A DNA stretch of 64,000 nucleotides from Methylomonas methanica (GCA_001644045.1 LUUF01000099.1:48883-112882); one strand, 5' to 3'; numbered from the stretch's first letter, positions 47,139 to 55,791 are shown. Translations and numbers: made by a program. The notes: a model not told the origin generated them from the letters alone.

Positions 47139-48050
47139 CTAGTCCAAAGCAGAATTCAAATAAGCTAGTGTTCGTAATCGCTCGACGGCAAAATCCACAA
47201 AAGCACGTACTTTTGCCGCTGCTTTGCGGCCTTCTTGATAAACCACATGAACAGGCAGGGGAGGATTTTCATAGTCGGCGAGAACAATCCTGAGCTTTCC
47301 GGACATCAGCTCCGGCACTATCATGTAAGACAATACCATGGTTAAGCCGCGACCAGCCACGGCGGCGGCTATGGCGACATCCGGGGTATTCACGGTAAAC
47401 CGAGTCGAGAAAGGCACTATGATTTCGCCTTCTACACCCTTGAAGCGCCATTCCGCTTTTGAGGCTAAGCTCGAAAACTGGACGATGTCATGTCCTTGAA
47501 TATCCTGCGGCGTTTGCGGCACACCTCGCATATCAAGATAGTCGGGCGCAGCACAGATCACCCGACGCACCGAACCCACCCGAATCGCTGTAAGCGACGA
47601 GTCCGGCAATTCGCCGATACGCACAGCTACATCCAATCCTTCATCAATCAGGTCCACCACCCGATCTACAAACAAGGTTTGTACCGACATCTCGGGGTAG
47701 CGTTCCAGAAAATCAAACAATAGTGGCGCGATATGTAAGTGCCCGAATCGGGACGATGCAGTTACAGATAATTTACCCCGTGGCACGCGATGGGCGCCGG
47801 CAACCGATTCCTCCGCTTCAACGAGGTCAGCTAGGATACGTCGGCAGTCCTCCAAATAGCGTAGTCCGGCATCGGTCAGCTTTACTTGCCGGGTGGTTCG
47901 ATGAAACAGCATCACCCCAAGATGGTCTTCCAAGGCCGAGATAGTGCGCGTCACAGCCGGTGGCGACATATAAAGTTTCCTGGCAGCCGAAGCAAAACCT
48001 TCCGTATCGGCAACCGTAACAAAAACCTGCATCGACTGAAATCTGTCCAT
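47139..48050 (-). CDS. LysR family transcriptional regulator
   Basis: The 303-residue protein begins MDRFQSMQVFVTVADTEGFA with the LysR winged helix (about 1-60; SAARKLYMSPPAVTRTISAL) and a substrate-binding domain (about 90-295; GKLSVTASSRFGHLHIAPLL). It belongs to the group controlling oxidoreductase genes. It lies downstream and on the same strand as a cluster of AhpD-like, FMN-binding and glutathione transferase genes, whose promoter region holds a 27-bp palindrome. Direct control of that cluster is inferred. Confidence 0.93.
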   Translation of the reverse strand: MDRFQSMQVFVTVADTEGFASAARKLYMSPPAVTRTISALEDHLGVMLFHRTTRQVKLTDAGLRYLEDCRRILADLVEAEESVAGAHRVPRGKLSVTASSRFGHLHIAPLLFDFLERYPEMSVQTLFVDRVVDLIDEGLDVAVRIGELPDSSLTAIRVGSVRRVICAAPDYLDMRGVPQTPQDIQGHDIVQFSSLASKAEWRFKGVEGEIIVPFSTRFTVNTPDVAIAAAVAGRGLTMVLSYMIVPELMSGKLRIVLADYENPPLPVHVVYQEGRKAAAKVRAFVDFAVERLRTLAYLNSALD

Positions 48051-48228
48051 GATTTATTCCAAATAATGAAATAGTATTCTGTGATTTTAGGTTATTCCTT
48101 ACTTTAAATAAATTTCGGTGTCTGTCAGGGGCCGAGAGTGCTGCTTGATACACCCCATCCCCGATACTTCCATTTCTTAGAGAGCAATCATCTGACGTAT
48201 ATCACCGACCTCGGCCGGCCGCAGCCAG

Positions 48229-48852
48229 CTAGGACAGGCGCTCTTTTTGAGATTGCCACATGCCGGGCATGCCGATATAGCCGGGCAACGCCTGTATGCG
48301 ACTAAGCCAAGCTGTGATGGCCGGATAAGCCTCTATGTCGATCATGCCTTCCGGCGCCAGCGCGATATATGGATAGATGGCAATATCGGCAACGATTATA
48401 TGATCGGTAGCCAGGTAGGAATGGTTGGCTAGCCGGTTCTGTAGAACCTGTAACAGGTTTGCAGCGACTTGCCGGGACTCGTCCAGGTTAATGGTGCGGC
48501 CAAATTTAAAATGTAACCGCAAGCGATTCGGTCCAGCGGCCAGTTCATTGGCTGCGGTTGAAAGCCAGGCGATGCACTGTGCTAATAAAGCCGCATCATT
48601 CGGCAACCATTGCTCGTCGCCATATTGCCGGGCCAGATACACCAGAATCGCCTGACTATCCCGAATCACCACCTCACCGTCCGTTAATACCGGCACTTGG
48701 CCAAAGGGATTCATGGCGATGAATGACTCGGATTTTTGTTGCTGTTCGCCGCCGTTAACAGCAACGCTCTGGTACTGAAGACCCAAGAGCAACAACATGA
48801 GCCGGACTTTGTGGCAATTACCGGATAGGGCAAATTCGTAGAGGGTAATCAT
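48229..48852 (-). CDS. Glutathione S-transferase family protein
   Basis: The 207-residue protein has a thioredoxin-like N terminus (MITLYEFALSGNCHKVRLML) with the typical cis-Pro and QVPVLTDGEVVIRDSQAILVYL, and an alpha-helical C-terminal domain (LATDHIIVADIAIYPYIALA). It likely conjugates or reduces small electrophiles with glutathione; gshB is in the window. It lies 21 bp after the FMN-binding protein gene, in a three-gene leftward cluster. Confidence 0.92.
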   Translation of the reverse strand: MITLYEFALSGNCHKVRLMLLLLGLQYQSVAVNGGEQQQKSESFIAMNPFGQVPVLTDGEVVIRDSQAILVYLARQYGDEQWLPNDAALLAQCIAWLSTAANELAAGPNRLRLHFKFGRTINLDESRQVAANLLQVLQNRLANHSYLATDHIIVADIAIYPYIALAPEGMIDIEAYPAITAWLSRIQALPGYIGMPGMWQSQKERLS

Positions 48853-48873
48853 GGGTTTTTCCTCAATAAGCAG

Positions 48874-49494
48874 TTAAGGTTTTGACGCATCATTCGATGC
48901 GGCAAGCTGCGCTTTTAGCGCTGCAATTTCCTCAAGCAAGGGATTGATTAAATAACTAAGCTCGGCTTTTGAATAGCGCGGCGTAATGTGCTGAGGGCAA
49001 TTCCATTCGATGGCTTTGACATCAATCACAATGCCTCGCTCGACGCGGGCGCGATAAGCCGGGACTGCCAGTTGCGAGACCAATGCGGGATCTTCGCTTT
49101 CATGGACGATACGCACCCGGCCCCACAATTTCAGACGCCTTCTGTTGGGGTAATCCATCAAAATCATCGATATCCGATCGTTGAAGTTAAGGTTGCCTAT
49201 GCTCAGGTACTGTCGGTTACCACGAAAATCCGCAAAGCCTATCGTATGCGCATCCAGCACTTTCAAAAAACCTTCAGGGCCGCCACGATGCTGCACATAA
49301 GGCCAGCCGAACTCCGATACCGTGGCTTGGTAAAAACTGTCGCGTTCGCCGATAAATTCAATTTCCGGTTCGGTCAAGCCAATACCGGGATCGTCGGCCA
49401 ATTCAAACCGGCTGTTGGCTTCCCGGCTGCCATACAGCGACTGAGCCGCTTTGACGCTGGGCGTAAAAGTGATATCCGCAAATGCAGTAGCCAT
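48874..49494 (-). CDS. Pyridoxamine 5'-phosphate oxidase-like FMN-binding protein
   Basis: The 206-residue protein has the split-barrel flavin fold: FIGERDSFYQATVSEFGWPY, VQHRGGPEGFLKVLDAHTIG, LSIGNLNFNDRISMILMDYP, and RRRLKLWGRVRIV. It probably binds FMN or F420-like cofactor and reduces a small substrate. A C-terminal Ala/Leu-rich helix follows. It is the middle gene between the AhpD-like and the glutathione transferase genes. Confidence 0.88.
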   Translation of the reverse strand: MATAFADITFTPSVKAAQSLYGSREANSRFELADDPGIGLTEPEIEFIGERDSFYQATVSEFGWPYVQHRGGPEGFLKVLDAHTIGFADFRGNRQYLSIGNLNFNDRISMILMDYPNRRRLKLWGRVRIVHESEDPALVSQLAVPAYRARVERGIVIDVKAIEWNCPQHITPRYSKAELSYLINPLLEEIAALKAQLAASNDASKP

Positions 49495-49555
49495 GTCATT
49501 TCTCCGAAAGGACCGGCAGCATGGATTGCCGCCGGATTAGTTCCAACGCTTCAAA

Positions 49556-50104
49556 CTATGCCGCGATTTTTAGATCGACTTTAGGGAAATCTATTTCAGT
49601 CTGAGCCACCTCGTTGATGTAGTTGGTTAAGGTATTCAGCGCGACATGCAGCACAATTTCCACAATCTCGGCATTGCTGTAGCCAGCCGCTTTGACAGCG
49701 GATAGTTCGGCATCCGAGACATGCCCGCGTTGTTGCGCCACACGTGCAGCAAATTTCACGGCAGCCGCCGCTTTAGGATCGGACGAATGTCCGTTACGGT
49801 TGGCGGTAATTTCAGCGTCGTCCAGCTTGGCAACATTTTTGCCGAGATAAGTATGCGCGGACAGGCAGTAGCTGCAGCCGTTAATTTCGGCGATAGCCAG
49901 GGCGATGCGCTCTCGGGTTTTGGGTTCCAACACACCTTTGCCTAACGCGCCATTAAGACTCAAATAGCCTTCCAATGCAGCGGGGCTATTGCCCACCAGC
50001 TTCATCAAATTGGGTACGACACCCAGTTGCTTTTTAATGGCATCCAGCAAGGGTAAAGAGGCGGCAGGGGTTTGTTCTGCGGTAGGGATTGCGATTCTGT
50101 TCAT
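49556..50104 (-). CDS. AhpD-like carboxymuconolactone decarboxylase family protein
   Basis: The 182-residue protein has the redox-active motif CSYCLSAH (CxxC plus His) of AhpD/CMD proteins within ALAIAEINGCSYCLSAHTYL, and the start ATPAASLPLLDAIKKQLG type. Such proteins act as peroxidases or disulfide reductants. It is the first gene of the cluster AhpD-like, FMN-binding, GST, LysR. A 10+10 bp palindrome lies about 110 bp before its start. Confidence 0.9.
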   Translation of the reverse strand: MNRIAIPTAEQTPAASLPLLDAIKKQLGVVPNLMKLVGNSPAALEGYLSLNGALGKGVLEPKTRERIALAIAEINGCSYCLSAHTYLGKNVAKLDDAEITANRNGHSSDPKAAAAVKFAARVAQQRGHVSDAELSAVKAAGYSNAEIVEIVLHVALNTLTNYINEVAQTEIDFPKVDLKIAA

Positions 50105-50215
50105 GTTAATTCTCCAAATAAAAGGTTGTGGTTTAAAGCGTCATCGCCCAGTGTTGTGGGGATGGCTATACTTTGTCACATGCCGTTTGGAGAGAGAATG
50201 CTCATAAATTTGAAG

Positions 50216-50242
50216 TAACTATTCCACAAATTGGAATAGTTA
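50216..50242. promoter_or_regulatory. Perfect palindrome upstream of the AhpD-like gene
   Basis: Arms TAACTATTCC and GGAATAGTTA (10 bp each) are separated by seven bases. The dyad matches the T-N11-A type site size of LysR regulators, and a LysR gene ends the cluster downstream. It is the best candidate operator of that regulator. Confidence 0.6.
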
Positions 50243-50422
50243 ACGCTCCAACTGATAACAGGGTAGTTTTGGTGATTGGTGAAAGAGGCGGACAGTGGGG
50301 TCAAGTGCGTATGCCAATACAAAACCTGCCAACCTCCAACTTTTGGACTTTAGTTTCGGCCAAAAGCCGCCGGCCGAATACATAATCGCCAATGGCAAAT
50401 GTATCGCCAGAAGCAGGCGTAG

Positions 50423-50448
50423 GGTGTGGTGAGTTTACGAACCGCACC
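50423..50448 (+). repeat. REP hairpin, diverged copy
   Basis: GGTGTGGT and ACCGCACC pair with one G-T mismatch around a 10-nt loop and are followed by AATCGCG, as in the REP next to the RAYT gene. It is the left half of a facing pair. Confidence 0.65.
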
Positions 50449-50458
50449 AATCGCGAAC

Positions 50459-50485
50459 GATGCGGTGCATGTTGTTTACCGCATC
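50459..50485 (-). repeat. REP hairpin, inverted copy
   Basis: GATGCGGT and ACCGCATC arms enclose an 11-nt loop. It is inverted relative to the copy 11 bp to its left, forming a BIME-like pair about 1.1 kb from the RAYT transposase gene. Confidence 0.7.
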
Positions 50486-50705
50486 CTACGGGCTACCCGA
50501 TGGTTGGCACCGACCGACATACACTGCCATTGTTGTCTGTGCGATAGAAGAACCCGGCCCGCTCCGACTTACCAAAAAGTTCGATGTTGCTGATGTGGTG
50601 CATCGACGGCTCAACACGCTCGGAGTAAAGCCGGACGGCGAGTTCATCTGTGTTGATCTCGACCGTCAACCCGGAGAAATCGAGCTCGTAGCAGGACGCC
50701 AGAAC

Positions 50706-51497
50706 CTACTGTTTGCTGGACGGAAAGTTTGCTTTGTAAATCGTGTTGTATCGCGGCTCGAAATATCTAATCAACGCGGCCTCAGCAAGGGATACTTGCT
50801 GCGACTTCTTCAAAGGCCTATCCATGATGCTGTAGAAGCGACCTATGTCACGCTCATCGGCAATGACTTCCTTAGCCTTGCCGTCAAATAGGGTCATTAC
50901 ACGGTACGGTTCATACTGAAAGGTTGCCACAAAGGTCTCCGACTCGGGACTCTCGTAAGCCGCCTCAGCCAGGATCTTCTGTAGTGTTGAATGACTCTGA
51001 AGCCTTTCAAATGCGGAGCGATTGCCACCCGCGAATGCCTGTCCAATATATAGAACTTCCAAATTTGCAAGCTCTGGCCTGTTGCGGTGCATGCCTTCGG
51101 TAATGCTCAGTGCACTTGCGGGTAGGTATCGCACAATCTCATCTTCCGCGTTGTAGGACCTAATTTCGCGGTGCGGATAGGGCGAAAGTGTGGCCCGTGA
51201 GGCATCATCTAGGAGCGGAAACTGAATTTGGAATGGAGCCCTATACTCCGTGCCGCTGATGGAATAGATCAGGTCGCCGCTAGCAACGCTGTCTTGGTAT
51301 TGGAACGTTCCAGCGTCGAAGCGGAGTGCCGGACGACGACAGATGAGGTAGATATGTGAGTTGTCGGCGATGACCTTCTCTGCTGGCCTCATCTCTCCAC
51401 CCGACGTAACTTGATCGGCTGGGATGAGAAGCCAATTGCTGGTGAACAGATTCACTGAGAACTCTGACAGGTAGTATTTTCTTTTGGACATCGGCAA
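50706..51497 (-). CDS. GIY-YIG-like protein of unknown function
   Basis: The 263-residue protein contains EVLYIGQAF followed by Arg and His (FERLQSHSTLQKIL), and later SLAEAALIRYFEPRYNTIYK. The order YIG, R, H, E, P, N resembles the GIY-YIG nuclease fold, but the first GIY is not clear. The N-terminal 130 residues are unrelated. No ribosome binding site stands out; MSKRKYYL, two codons in, is an alternative start. It lies between REP pairs. Function is unproven. Confidence 0.6.
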   Translation of the reverse strand: MPMSKRKYYLSEFSVNLFTSNWLLIPADQVTSGGEMRPAEKVIADNSHIYLICRRPALRFDAGTFQYQDSVASGDLIYSISGTEYRAPFQIQFPLLDDASRATLSPYPHREIRSYNAEDEIVRYLPASALSITEGMHRNRPELANLEVLYIGQAFAGGNRSAFERLQSHSTLQKILAEAAYESPESETFVATFQYEPYRVMTLFDGKAKEVIADERDIGRFYSIMDRPLKKSQQVSLAEAALIRYFEPRYNTIYKANFPSSKQ

Positions 51498-51561
51498 TTC
51501 TGCAACTGAGTGCTAACTAATAATTAGATGATTTCCTTTTACTTACTGGAGAGTCCGGTAG

Positions 51562-51586
51562 GATGCGGTGAGGCACGAACCGCATC
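51562..51586 (+). repeat. REP hairpin at the 3' end of the RAYT gene
   Basis: Arms GATGCGGT and ACCGCATC around GAGGCACGA, eight bases after the stop of the transposase. It is the inverted counterpart of the REP beyond the start of the gene. Confidence 0.85.
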
Positions 51587-51593
51587 AATCGCG

Positions 51594-52127
51594 TCATTCT
51601 CCTGCGGAGAACTTTGAAAAATCAATGTCACCGCCCCAGCTTTCAGGATACACACCACGTTTCACATATCCATGAAAACTTGAATGAGGCCAATCCTTAA
51701 CGCATTGCACCCAACCATGCTTGACCGGATTCCAATGAATATAATCGATATGCTGCCGATAATCGGCTTCGTCGCGAATCAGGTGCTCCCAAAACCGCCG
51801 CTGCCAAAGGCCACGTTCACCGCGCTTCTCACGACTTTTGGAAATCCTTTCGCCTTTGGCAATATGGCGGGCAAAATAGGCTTTGATTAATCCCCAGCGC
51901 ACGGAAAAGTCGGAATCGCCCGCTGGTAATGTCAAGATGCAATGCAGGTGCTCGGGTAAAATTACAATCGCATCGATTTCATAAGGGTGCCTGGCTTTGA
52001 CATGGGCAAAGGCCATTCGCAATAGATCAATCTGATCTGTTAAGAGTCGATTGCCGTGGCGTTCGACCAAATTAACTGTAAAAAACCATGTAGCTCCGGC
52101 ATGTTGAAATCGGCGATATTCAGTCAT
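51594..52127 (-). CDS. REP-associated tyrosine transposase (RAYT)
   Basis: This Y1/HUH transposase has 177 residues. The metal-binding HUH motif is in VILPEHLHCILTLP, and the catalytic Tyr is probably in the YRQHIDYIHWNPVKHG segment typical of RAYTs; AGATWFFTVNLVERHG is the usual N terminus. RAYTs cut and join single-stranded REP hairpins and are thought to disperse them. It is bracketed by inverted REPs with 8 and 32 bp spacing, so gene and target sites form one unit. GATGCGGT copies also lie at 50423-50485. Confidence 0.92.
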   Translation of the reverse strand: MTEYRRFQHAGATWFFTVNLVERHGNRLLTDQIDLLRMAFAHVKARHPYEIDAIVILPEHLHCILTLPAGDSDFSVRWGLIKAYFARHIAKGERISKSREKRGERGLWQRRFWEHLIRDEADYRQHIDYIHWNPVKHGWVQCVKDWPHSSFHGYVKRGVYPESWGGDIDFSKFSAGE

Positions 52128-52159
52128 CGTTTCGGTTTATGGCGTTAATTCTCTCGATC

Positions 52160-52184
52160 GATGCGGTTCGTACCTCACCGCATC
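52160..52184 (-). repeat. REP hairpin at the 5' end of the RAYT gene
   Basis: Arms GATGCGGT and ACCGCATC around TCGTACCTC. Read on the reverse strand it matches the REP at 51562 with few changes (GAGGTACGA versus GAGGCACGA in the loop). Confidence 0.85.
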
Positions 52185-52232
52185 CCACTTGTTTGTCGCT
52201 TTACAGGACAGATTCGCCACAGTATTGCAAAG

Positions 52233-54098
52233 CTATCGGTTCGTCTTATCGATGCCCAATTTCTGCATGCGATAGCGCAGGGTGCTGGGTTTAAGATTCA
52301 GCAGTTGCGCGGCGCCGTTGGGGCCTTCGATGACCCAGCGGGTTTGTTCGAGGACGCTAAGGATATGCTCTTTAGCTACGGCATCCAGGCTGGCGTCGTT
52401 GGTTTGAGTGAGTTTTTCGCCGTTATCGGCAACAGCGGGCAATTGCTCGGGCTCGACTTCCAAAATCGGCGCATCCGTCAGTATTACAGCGCGTTCGATG
52501 ACATTTTCCAACTCACGAATATTGCCGGGCCAGCGATAGCTCTGCAAACGCTGCATCGATTGGGCACTGATACCGGTTATTTTTTTACCGATTTTCGGCG
52601 CGAATTTACCCAGTAAAAAACTCACCAGCAGCGGAATATCTTCCAGCCGTTCGCGTAGCGGCGGCGTGGTCAGCGGAAATACATTCAGACGGTAAAACAG
52701 GTCTTCGCGAAAATTCTTTTCCGCCACTTCCGCTAACAAATTCCGGTTGGTAGCGGTTATCACCCGTACATCCATTTTGATGGGTATTTGCCCGCCAACC
52801 CGTTCGAATTCGCGTTCCTGAATCACGCGCAACAACTTGACCTGCACATCCAACGGAATCTCGCCGACTTCATCCAGGAACAATGTGCCGCCCTCGGCCA
52901 ATTCAAAGCGGCCGATGCGTTTGCTGATGGCGCCGGTAAACGCGCCTTTTTCGTGACCGAATAATTCGCTTTCAATCAAGCTGGAAGGCAAGGCCGCGCA
53001 ATTGACTTTAATCAATGGCCGGTTTTTCCGAGGGCTGGCGGCGTGAATAGCGCGGGCGATCAGCTCTTTACCGGTACCCGATTCGCCTTGGATCAATACC
53101 GAAGCGTCAGTCTGCGCCACGCGCTGGACTTGGTTTAATAAGGATTGCAGCGCCGGGCTGCGACCAATGATGTCGTCGAAATTATGCGTCGATTTAATTT
53201 CTTCCTGTAAATACAGATTTTGCGCTTGAAGTCTGGCCTGTTCCCGCTCCATCAACACCCGTTCGGTAATGTCGATAAACATGGTGCGCATGTATTGACG
53301 ACTGGGGTCGAGTTTGGACCACCACTGTATCCAAATCGGCTGGCCGTTATCCTTGCGGCGCAATTCCAGGACGACGCCATCGTTATTCGTGCCGTCTTCG
53401 ATGGACTTGAGCGCTAGCTGTAATCGCTGTTGGGCTTCCACAGTGTCGGGTATGAATGAGCTGCCAATCAGACCCGGCACTTGCTCCGGCGTGATGCCCA
53501 GGATGCGCATGGCGGCCTGGTTGGCGGCCAGAAAGCGGGTATCGGTGTCCTCGTGCACATAAGCAATCGGCGCTTCGTCGAATAAATCCTTATAGCGCTG
53601 TTCGCTTTGCCGGCATAACTCTTCGACCCGAATCCGGTTGAGTTCCGCCGCCGCCCGGGCGGCGAAGATCTTGAACGTGTAGAGCAATCGAGGTTCTTCA
53701 GGCATAGCCCGCTCATCAAATATCGCCAGATGGCCAAGGATATGACCGTCGGCATCTTGTAACGGTACGCCGAGATAACTTTCTATACCTTCTTCCTTGG
53801 GAAATATTTTTGAAAGGTCCGACGGGTAATGACACAGCTTGCCGGCCAACACGTCTACACAGGGCGTCCCAGCCAGTTCCCACTCCTGATTGTCGATAAA
53901 TTCGCCGTTCGTCCAGAAGGCCAAGGACCTTATCCGGGTTTTGTCGCTGGTGAATTCGGCAATGAAGCCGTTCGCGACGTTGGTGGCAATACACAGATTC
54001 CGCACCAGAGACCGTAAAAAGTCTTCACCGGTGGTTTGCACGGTGCCTTCCACCAACGCCCGCAGTATGGCGAGTTCCGACGAATCGACTGTTTGCAT
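52233..54098 (-). CDS. Sigma54-dependent transcriptional activator (GAF-PAS-AAA-Fis)
   Basis: From the chosen start the 621 residues comprise a GAF domain (about 20-165; [40 protein letters not shown]), a PAS domain (about 175-290), an AAA+ core (about 310-540) with Walker A GESGTGKE, the sigma54-contacting GAFTGA and Walker [12 protein letters not shown], and a Fis-type helix-turn-helix at the end ([20 protein letters not shown]). An extra upstream start would add 42 residues. It is divergent from the bufferin-like operon, which has a -24/-12 promoter, so it is the likely activator. The signal is unknown. Confidence 0.93.
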   Translation of the reverse strand: MQTVDSSELAILRALVEGTVQTTGEDFLRSLVRNLCIATNVANGFIAEFTSDKTRIRSLAFWTNGEFIDNQEWELAGTPCVDVLAGKLCHYPSDLSKIFPKEEGIESYLGVPLQDADGHILGHLAIFDERAMPEEPRLLYTFKIFAARAAAELNRIRVEELCRQSEQRYKDLFDEAPIAYVHEDTDTRFLAANQAAMRILGITPEQVPGLIGSSFIPDTVEAQQRLQLALKSIEDGTNNDGVVLELRRKDNGQPIWIQWWSKLDPSRQYMRTMFIDITERVLMEREQARLQAQNLYLQEEIKSTHNFDDIIGRSPALQSLLNQVQRVAQTDASVLIQGESGTGKELIARAIHAASPRKNRPLIKVNCAALPSSLIESELFGHEKGAFTGAISKRIGRFELAEGGTLFLDEVGEIPLDVQVKLLRVIQEREFERVGGQIPIKMDVRVITATNRNLLAEVAEKNFREDLFYRLNVFPLTTPPLRERLEDIPLLVSFLLGKFAPKIGKKITGISAQSMQRLQSYRWPGNIRELENVIERAVILTDAPILEVEPEQLPAVADNGEKLTQTNDASLDAVAKEHILSVLEQTRWVIEGPNGAAQLLNLKPSTLRYRMQKLGIDKTNR

Positions 54099-54205
54099 GA
54101 GTTTAGTAGTCCGGTTGCTAACGCTACCGGCCATTCTAACCAATCGATTCCACAGCACCAAGCCACAACTATTCGCGGCAGCCGCAACTATTGGTGGCCG
54201 CAAAA

Positions 54206-54218
54206 AACGCATAGCGTT
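54206..54218. promoter_or_regulatory. Candidate upstream activator site
   Basis: The palindrome AACGC-ATA-GCGTT lies 66 bp upstream of the -24 box and 108 bp before the activator gene start. Fis-type helix-turn-helix proteins bind such dyads. It could serve for activation and autoregulation. Confidence 0.4.
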
Positions 54219-54283
54219 ATTCAAAACTGCTCACACCTTCTTTAAGCCCATGTATTAATTGATAAATATTTTAATTTTTAATG

Positions 54284-54300
54284 TTGGCATGCCGATTGCC
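54284..54300 (+). promoter_or_regulatory. Sigma54 (-24/-12) promoter of the bufferin-like operon
   Basis: TTGGCATGCCGATTGCC matches the consensus TTGGCACG-N4-TTGC with both GG and GC dinucleotides at correct 10-bp spacing. It lies 67 bp before the precursor gene. A sigma54 activator gene is divergently placed. Confidence 0.75.
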
Positions 54301-54367
54301 ATTAGTTAAATGTCCGCTGCTACCTGGGCGGACACCACTAAACCACTTAACTTTTTGGAAAAGACTC

Positions 54368-54646
54368 ATGAAAAACGTAAACACTGTTGTATCGACCGCC
54401 ATGGCTTCACTGATTGCTTTAGGCGCTTTGGGCTTGCAATCCGAAGCGTTTGCCGCGGACAAAAAAGACGTCGAGAAATGTTACGGCGTCACCAAAGCCG
54501 GCAAGAACGACTGCAAAACGCTTTCCAATGCCTGCGCCGGGCACTCCACTGCCGACAATCAAAAAGATGCATTTATCGCCTTGCCTGCCGGCACTTGCGA
54601 GCGAATTGTCGGCGGCAGTCTGGAAGCGCCAGCAGACATGAAATAG
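54368..54646 (+). CDS. bufA1: DUF2282 precursor peptide (bufferin type)
   Basis: The 92-residue product has a signal peptide ending near SEAFAA (residues 1-30) and four cysteines at 38, 49, 56 and 77 in the DUF2282 pattern EKCYGVTKAGKNDCK, NACAGHST and GTCERI. Bufferin precursors of this family are exported after the MNIO enzyme converts some cysteines to thiooxazoles; the products bind copper. Downstream DUF692 and DUF2063 genes provide this machinery. The ATG is placed directly before the signal peptide. It is the first gene after the sigma54 promoter. Confidence 0.9.
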   Translation: MKNVNTVVSTAMASLIALGALGLQSEAFAADKKDVEKCYGVTKAGKNDCKTLSNACAGHSTADNQKDAFIALPAGTCERIVGGSLEAPADMK

Positions 54647-54690
54647 CACCATCGCCTCCCGTTCCCTTAACTCACTACCAGTAGCTTCTT

Positions 54691-55791
54691 ATGAAAAACA
54701 CATTCAAACGTACGGCAATTTCTCTTTGCCTGGCTGCATCTCTGCCTACGCTGGCTTTTGCCGATAATCGCCACGAGTCCGAAGAAACGCTTTACACGCT
54801 GTCCAACGCTGCCGTTCAAAACGAAGTGCTGGCATTTCAGCGCGCTGACGACGGCCGTATGGAAGCAATAGGCAGTTATGCCACCGGTGGCGTGGGAACG
54901 GGTCGCGGCCTGGGGAATCAAGGCGCTCTGGCGCTGAGCGAGAACAAACGCTTTCTATTGGCGGTCAATGCCGGCAGCAACGATGTTTCGGTATTTCGGA
55001 TCGAGCGCGATGGTCTCAAACTCGTCGATCGAACGGCGGAACAAGGCTTGACGCCGGTTAGCGTGACCGTCAGCCATAACCGGGCTTACGTCGTTAACTC
55101 GGGCGACGATTCGATCTTCGGTTTTGAGTTCAATCCGGCAACCGGCAAACTGAAACCGCTGCCGAAATCGTACCGTAAACTCAGCGCGCAAGGCTCCGGC
55201 CCGGCACAAATCAGCTTCGATCGGGATGCGGACGCCTTGGTGGTGACCGAAAAAGCGACCAATAAAATCACCAGCTTTTCTTTGACCGAACAGGGTTTGC
55301 CAGAAAGCCGCCATGTTGTCGATTCTTCGGGAACCACGCCGTTTGGTTTCTCTTTCGGTCGGCGCGGACAATTCTTTGTCGCCGAGGCCCAAGGCGGCGC
55401 GGTGAATGGGGCCACCGTTTCATCTTACCAACTGGAGGAAGACGGCTCGGCTCATCTGATCGACGGAGCGATCGCGGTCGGCCAAACGGCTGCCTGCTGG
55501 CTGGTAACCACACCGAACGGCCGCATCGCATTTACCGCCGATACTCCGGCCAGCGCCATTTCGTCCTTCGCCATCGACCGAACCGGACACCTGTCCTTGC
55601 TGAATTCGAAAGCAGCCGAAGAAATTCGGCCGACCGATCTGGCCATGGCTACCGATGGTTCGGTTCTGTACACCTTGAGCGGGGGCGACCACAGTATCGG
55701 CTTATACAGCATCAATAAGTCCGGCGCGCTGAAAAAGCTGGAAAGCCTGGATAGCTTACCGGCGGGCGTGACCGGACTGGTCGTTCGTTAA
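54691..55791 (+). CDS. Secreted beta-propeller protein (lactonase-like)
   Basis: The 366 residues have a signal peptide (TAISLCLAASLPTLAFA) and a seven-bladed beta-propeller pattern typical of the YVTN/6-phosphogluconolactonase group: repeats such as LYTLSNAAVQNEVLAF, LAVNAGSNDVSVFRI, AYVVNSGDDSIFGFEF, FTADTPASAISSFAI and LYTLSGGDHSIGLYSI. It is probably periplasmic. It sits between the peptide precursor and the MNIO gene, a place usually free of other genes. A role as scaffold or in peptide handling is inference. Confidence 0.85.
   Translation: MKNTFKRTAISLCLAASLPTLAFADNRHESEETLYTLSNAAVQNEVLAFQRADDGRMEAIGSYATGGVGTGRGLGNQGALALSENKRFLLAVNAGSNDVSVFRIERDGLKLVDRTAEQGLTPVSVTVSHNRAYVVNSGDDSIFGFEFNPATGKLKPLPKSYRKLSAQGSGPAQISFDRDADALVVTEKATNKITSFSLTEQGLPESRHVVDSSGTTPFGFSFGRRGQFFVAEAQGGAVNGATVSSYQLEEDGSAHLIDGAIAVGQTAACWLVTTPNGRIAFTADTPASAISSFAIDRTGHLSLLNSKAAEEIRPTDLAMATDGSVLYTLSGGDHSIGLYSINKSGALKKLESLDSLPAGVTGLVVR

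Larger units (their letters stand above)
50105..50705. other. Regulatory and repeat-bearing intergenic region
   Basis: About 600 bp between two leftward genes. It contains the 27-bp palindrome and a facing pair of REP hairpins, each listed separately. Short rightward frames here overlap these elements or the gene at 50706 and look spurious. Confidence 0.6.

Noticed and set aside
50173..50385. Rightward frame of 70 codons
   Set aside because: It spans the 27-bp palindrome and lacks any recognisable motif or ribosome binding site.
50460..50891. Rightward frame of 143 codons
   Set aside because: It begins inside a REP hairpin and is antisense to the GIY-YIG-like gene.
50423..52184. Possible CRISPR array
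   Set aside because: The repeated units are inverted REP palindromes with irregular spacing, not direct repeats with uniform spacers.
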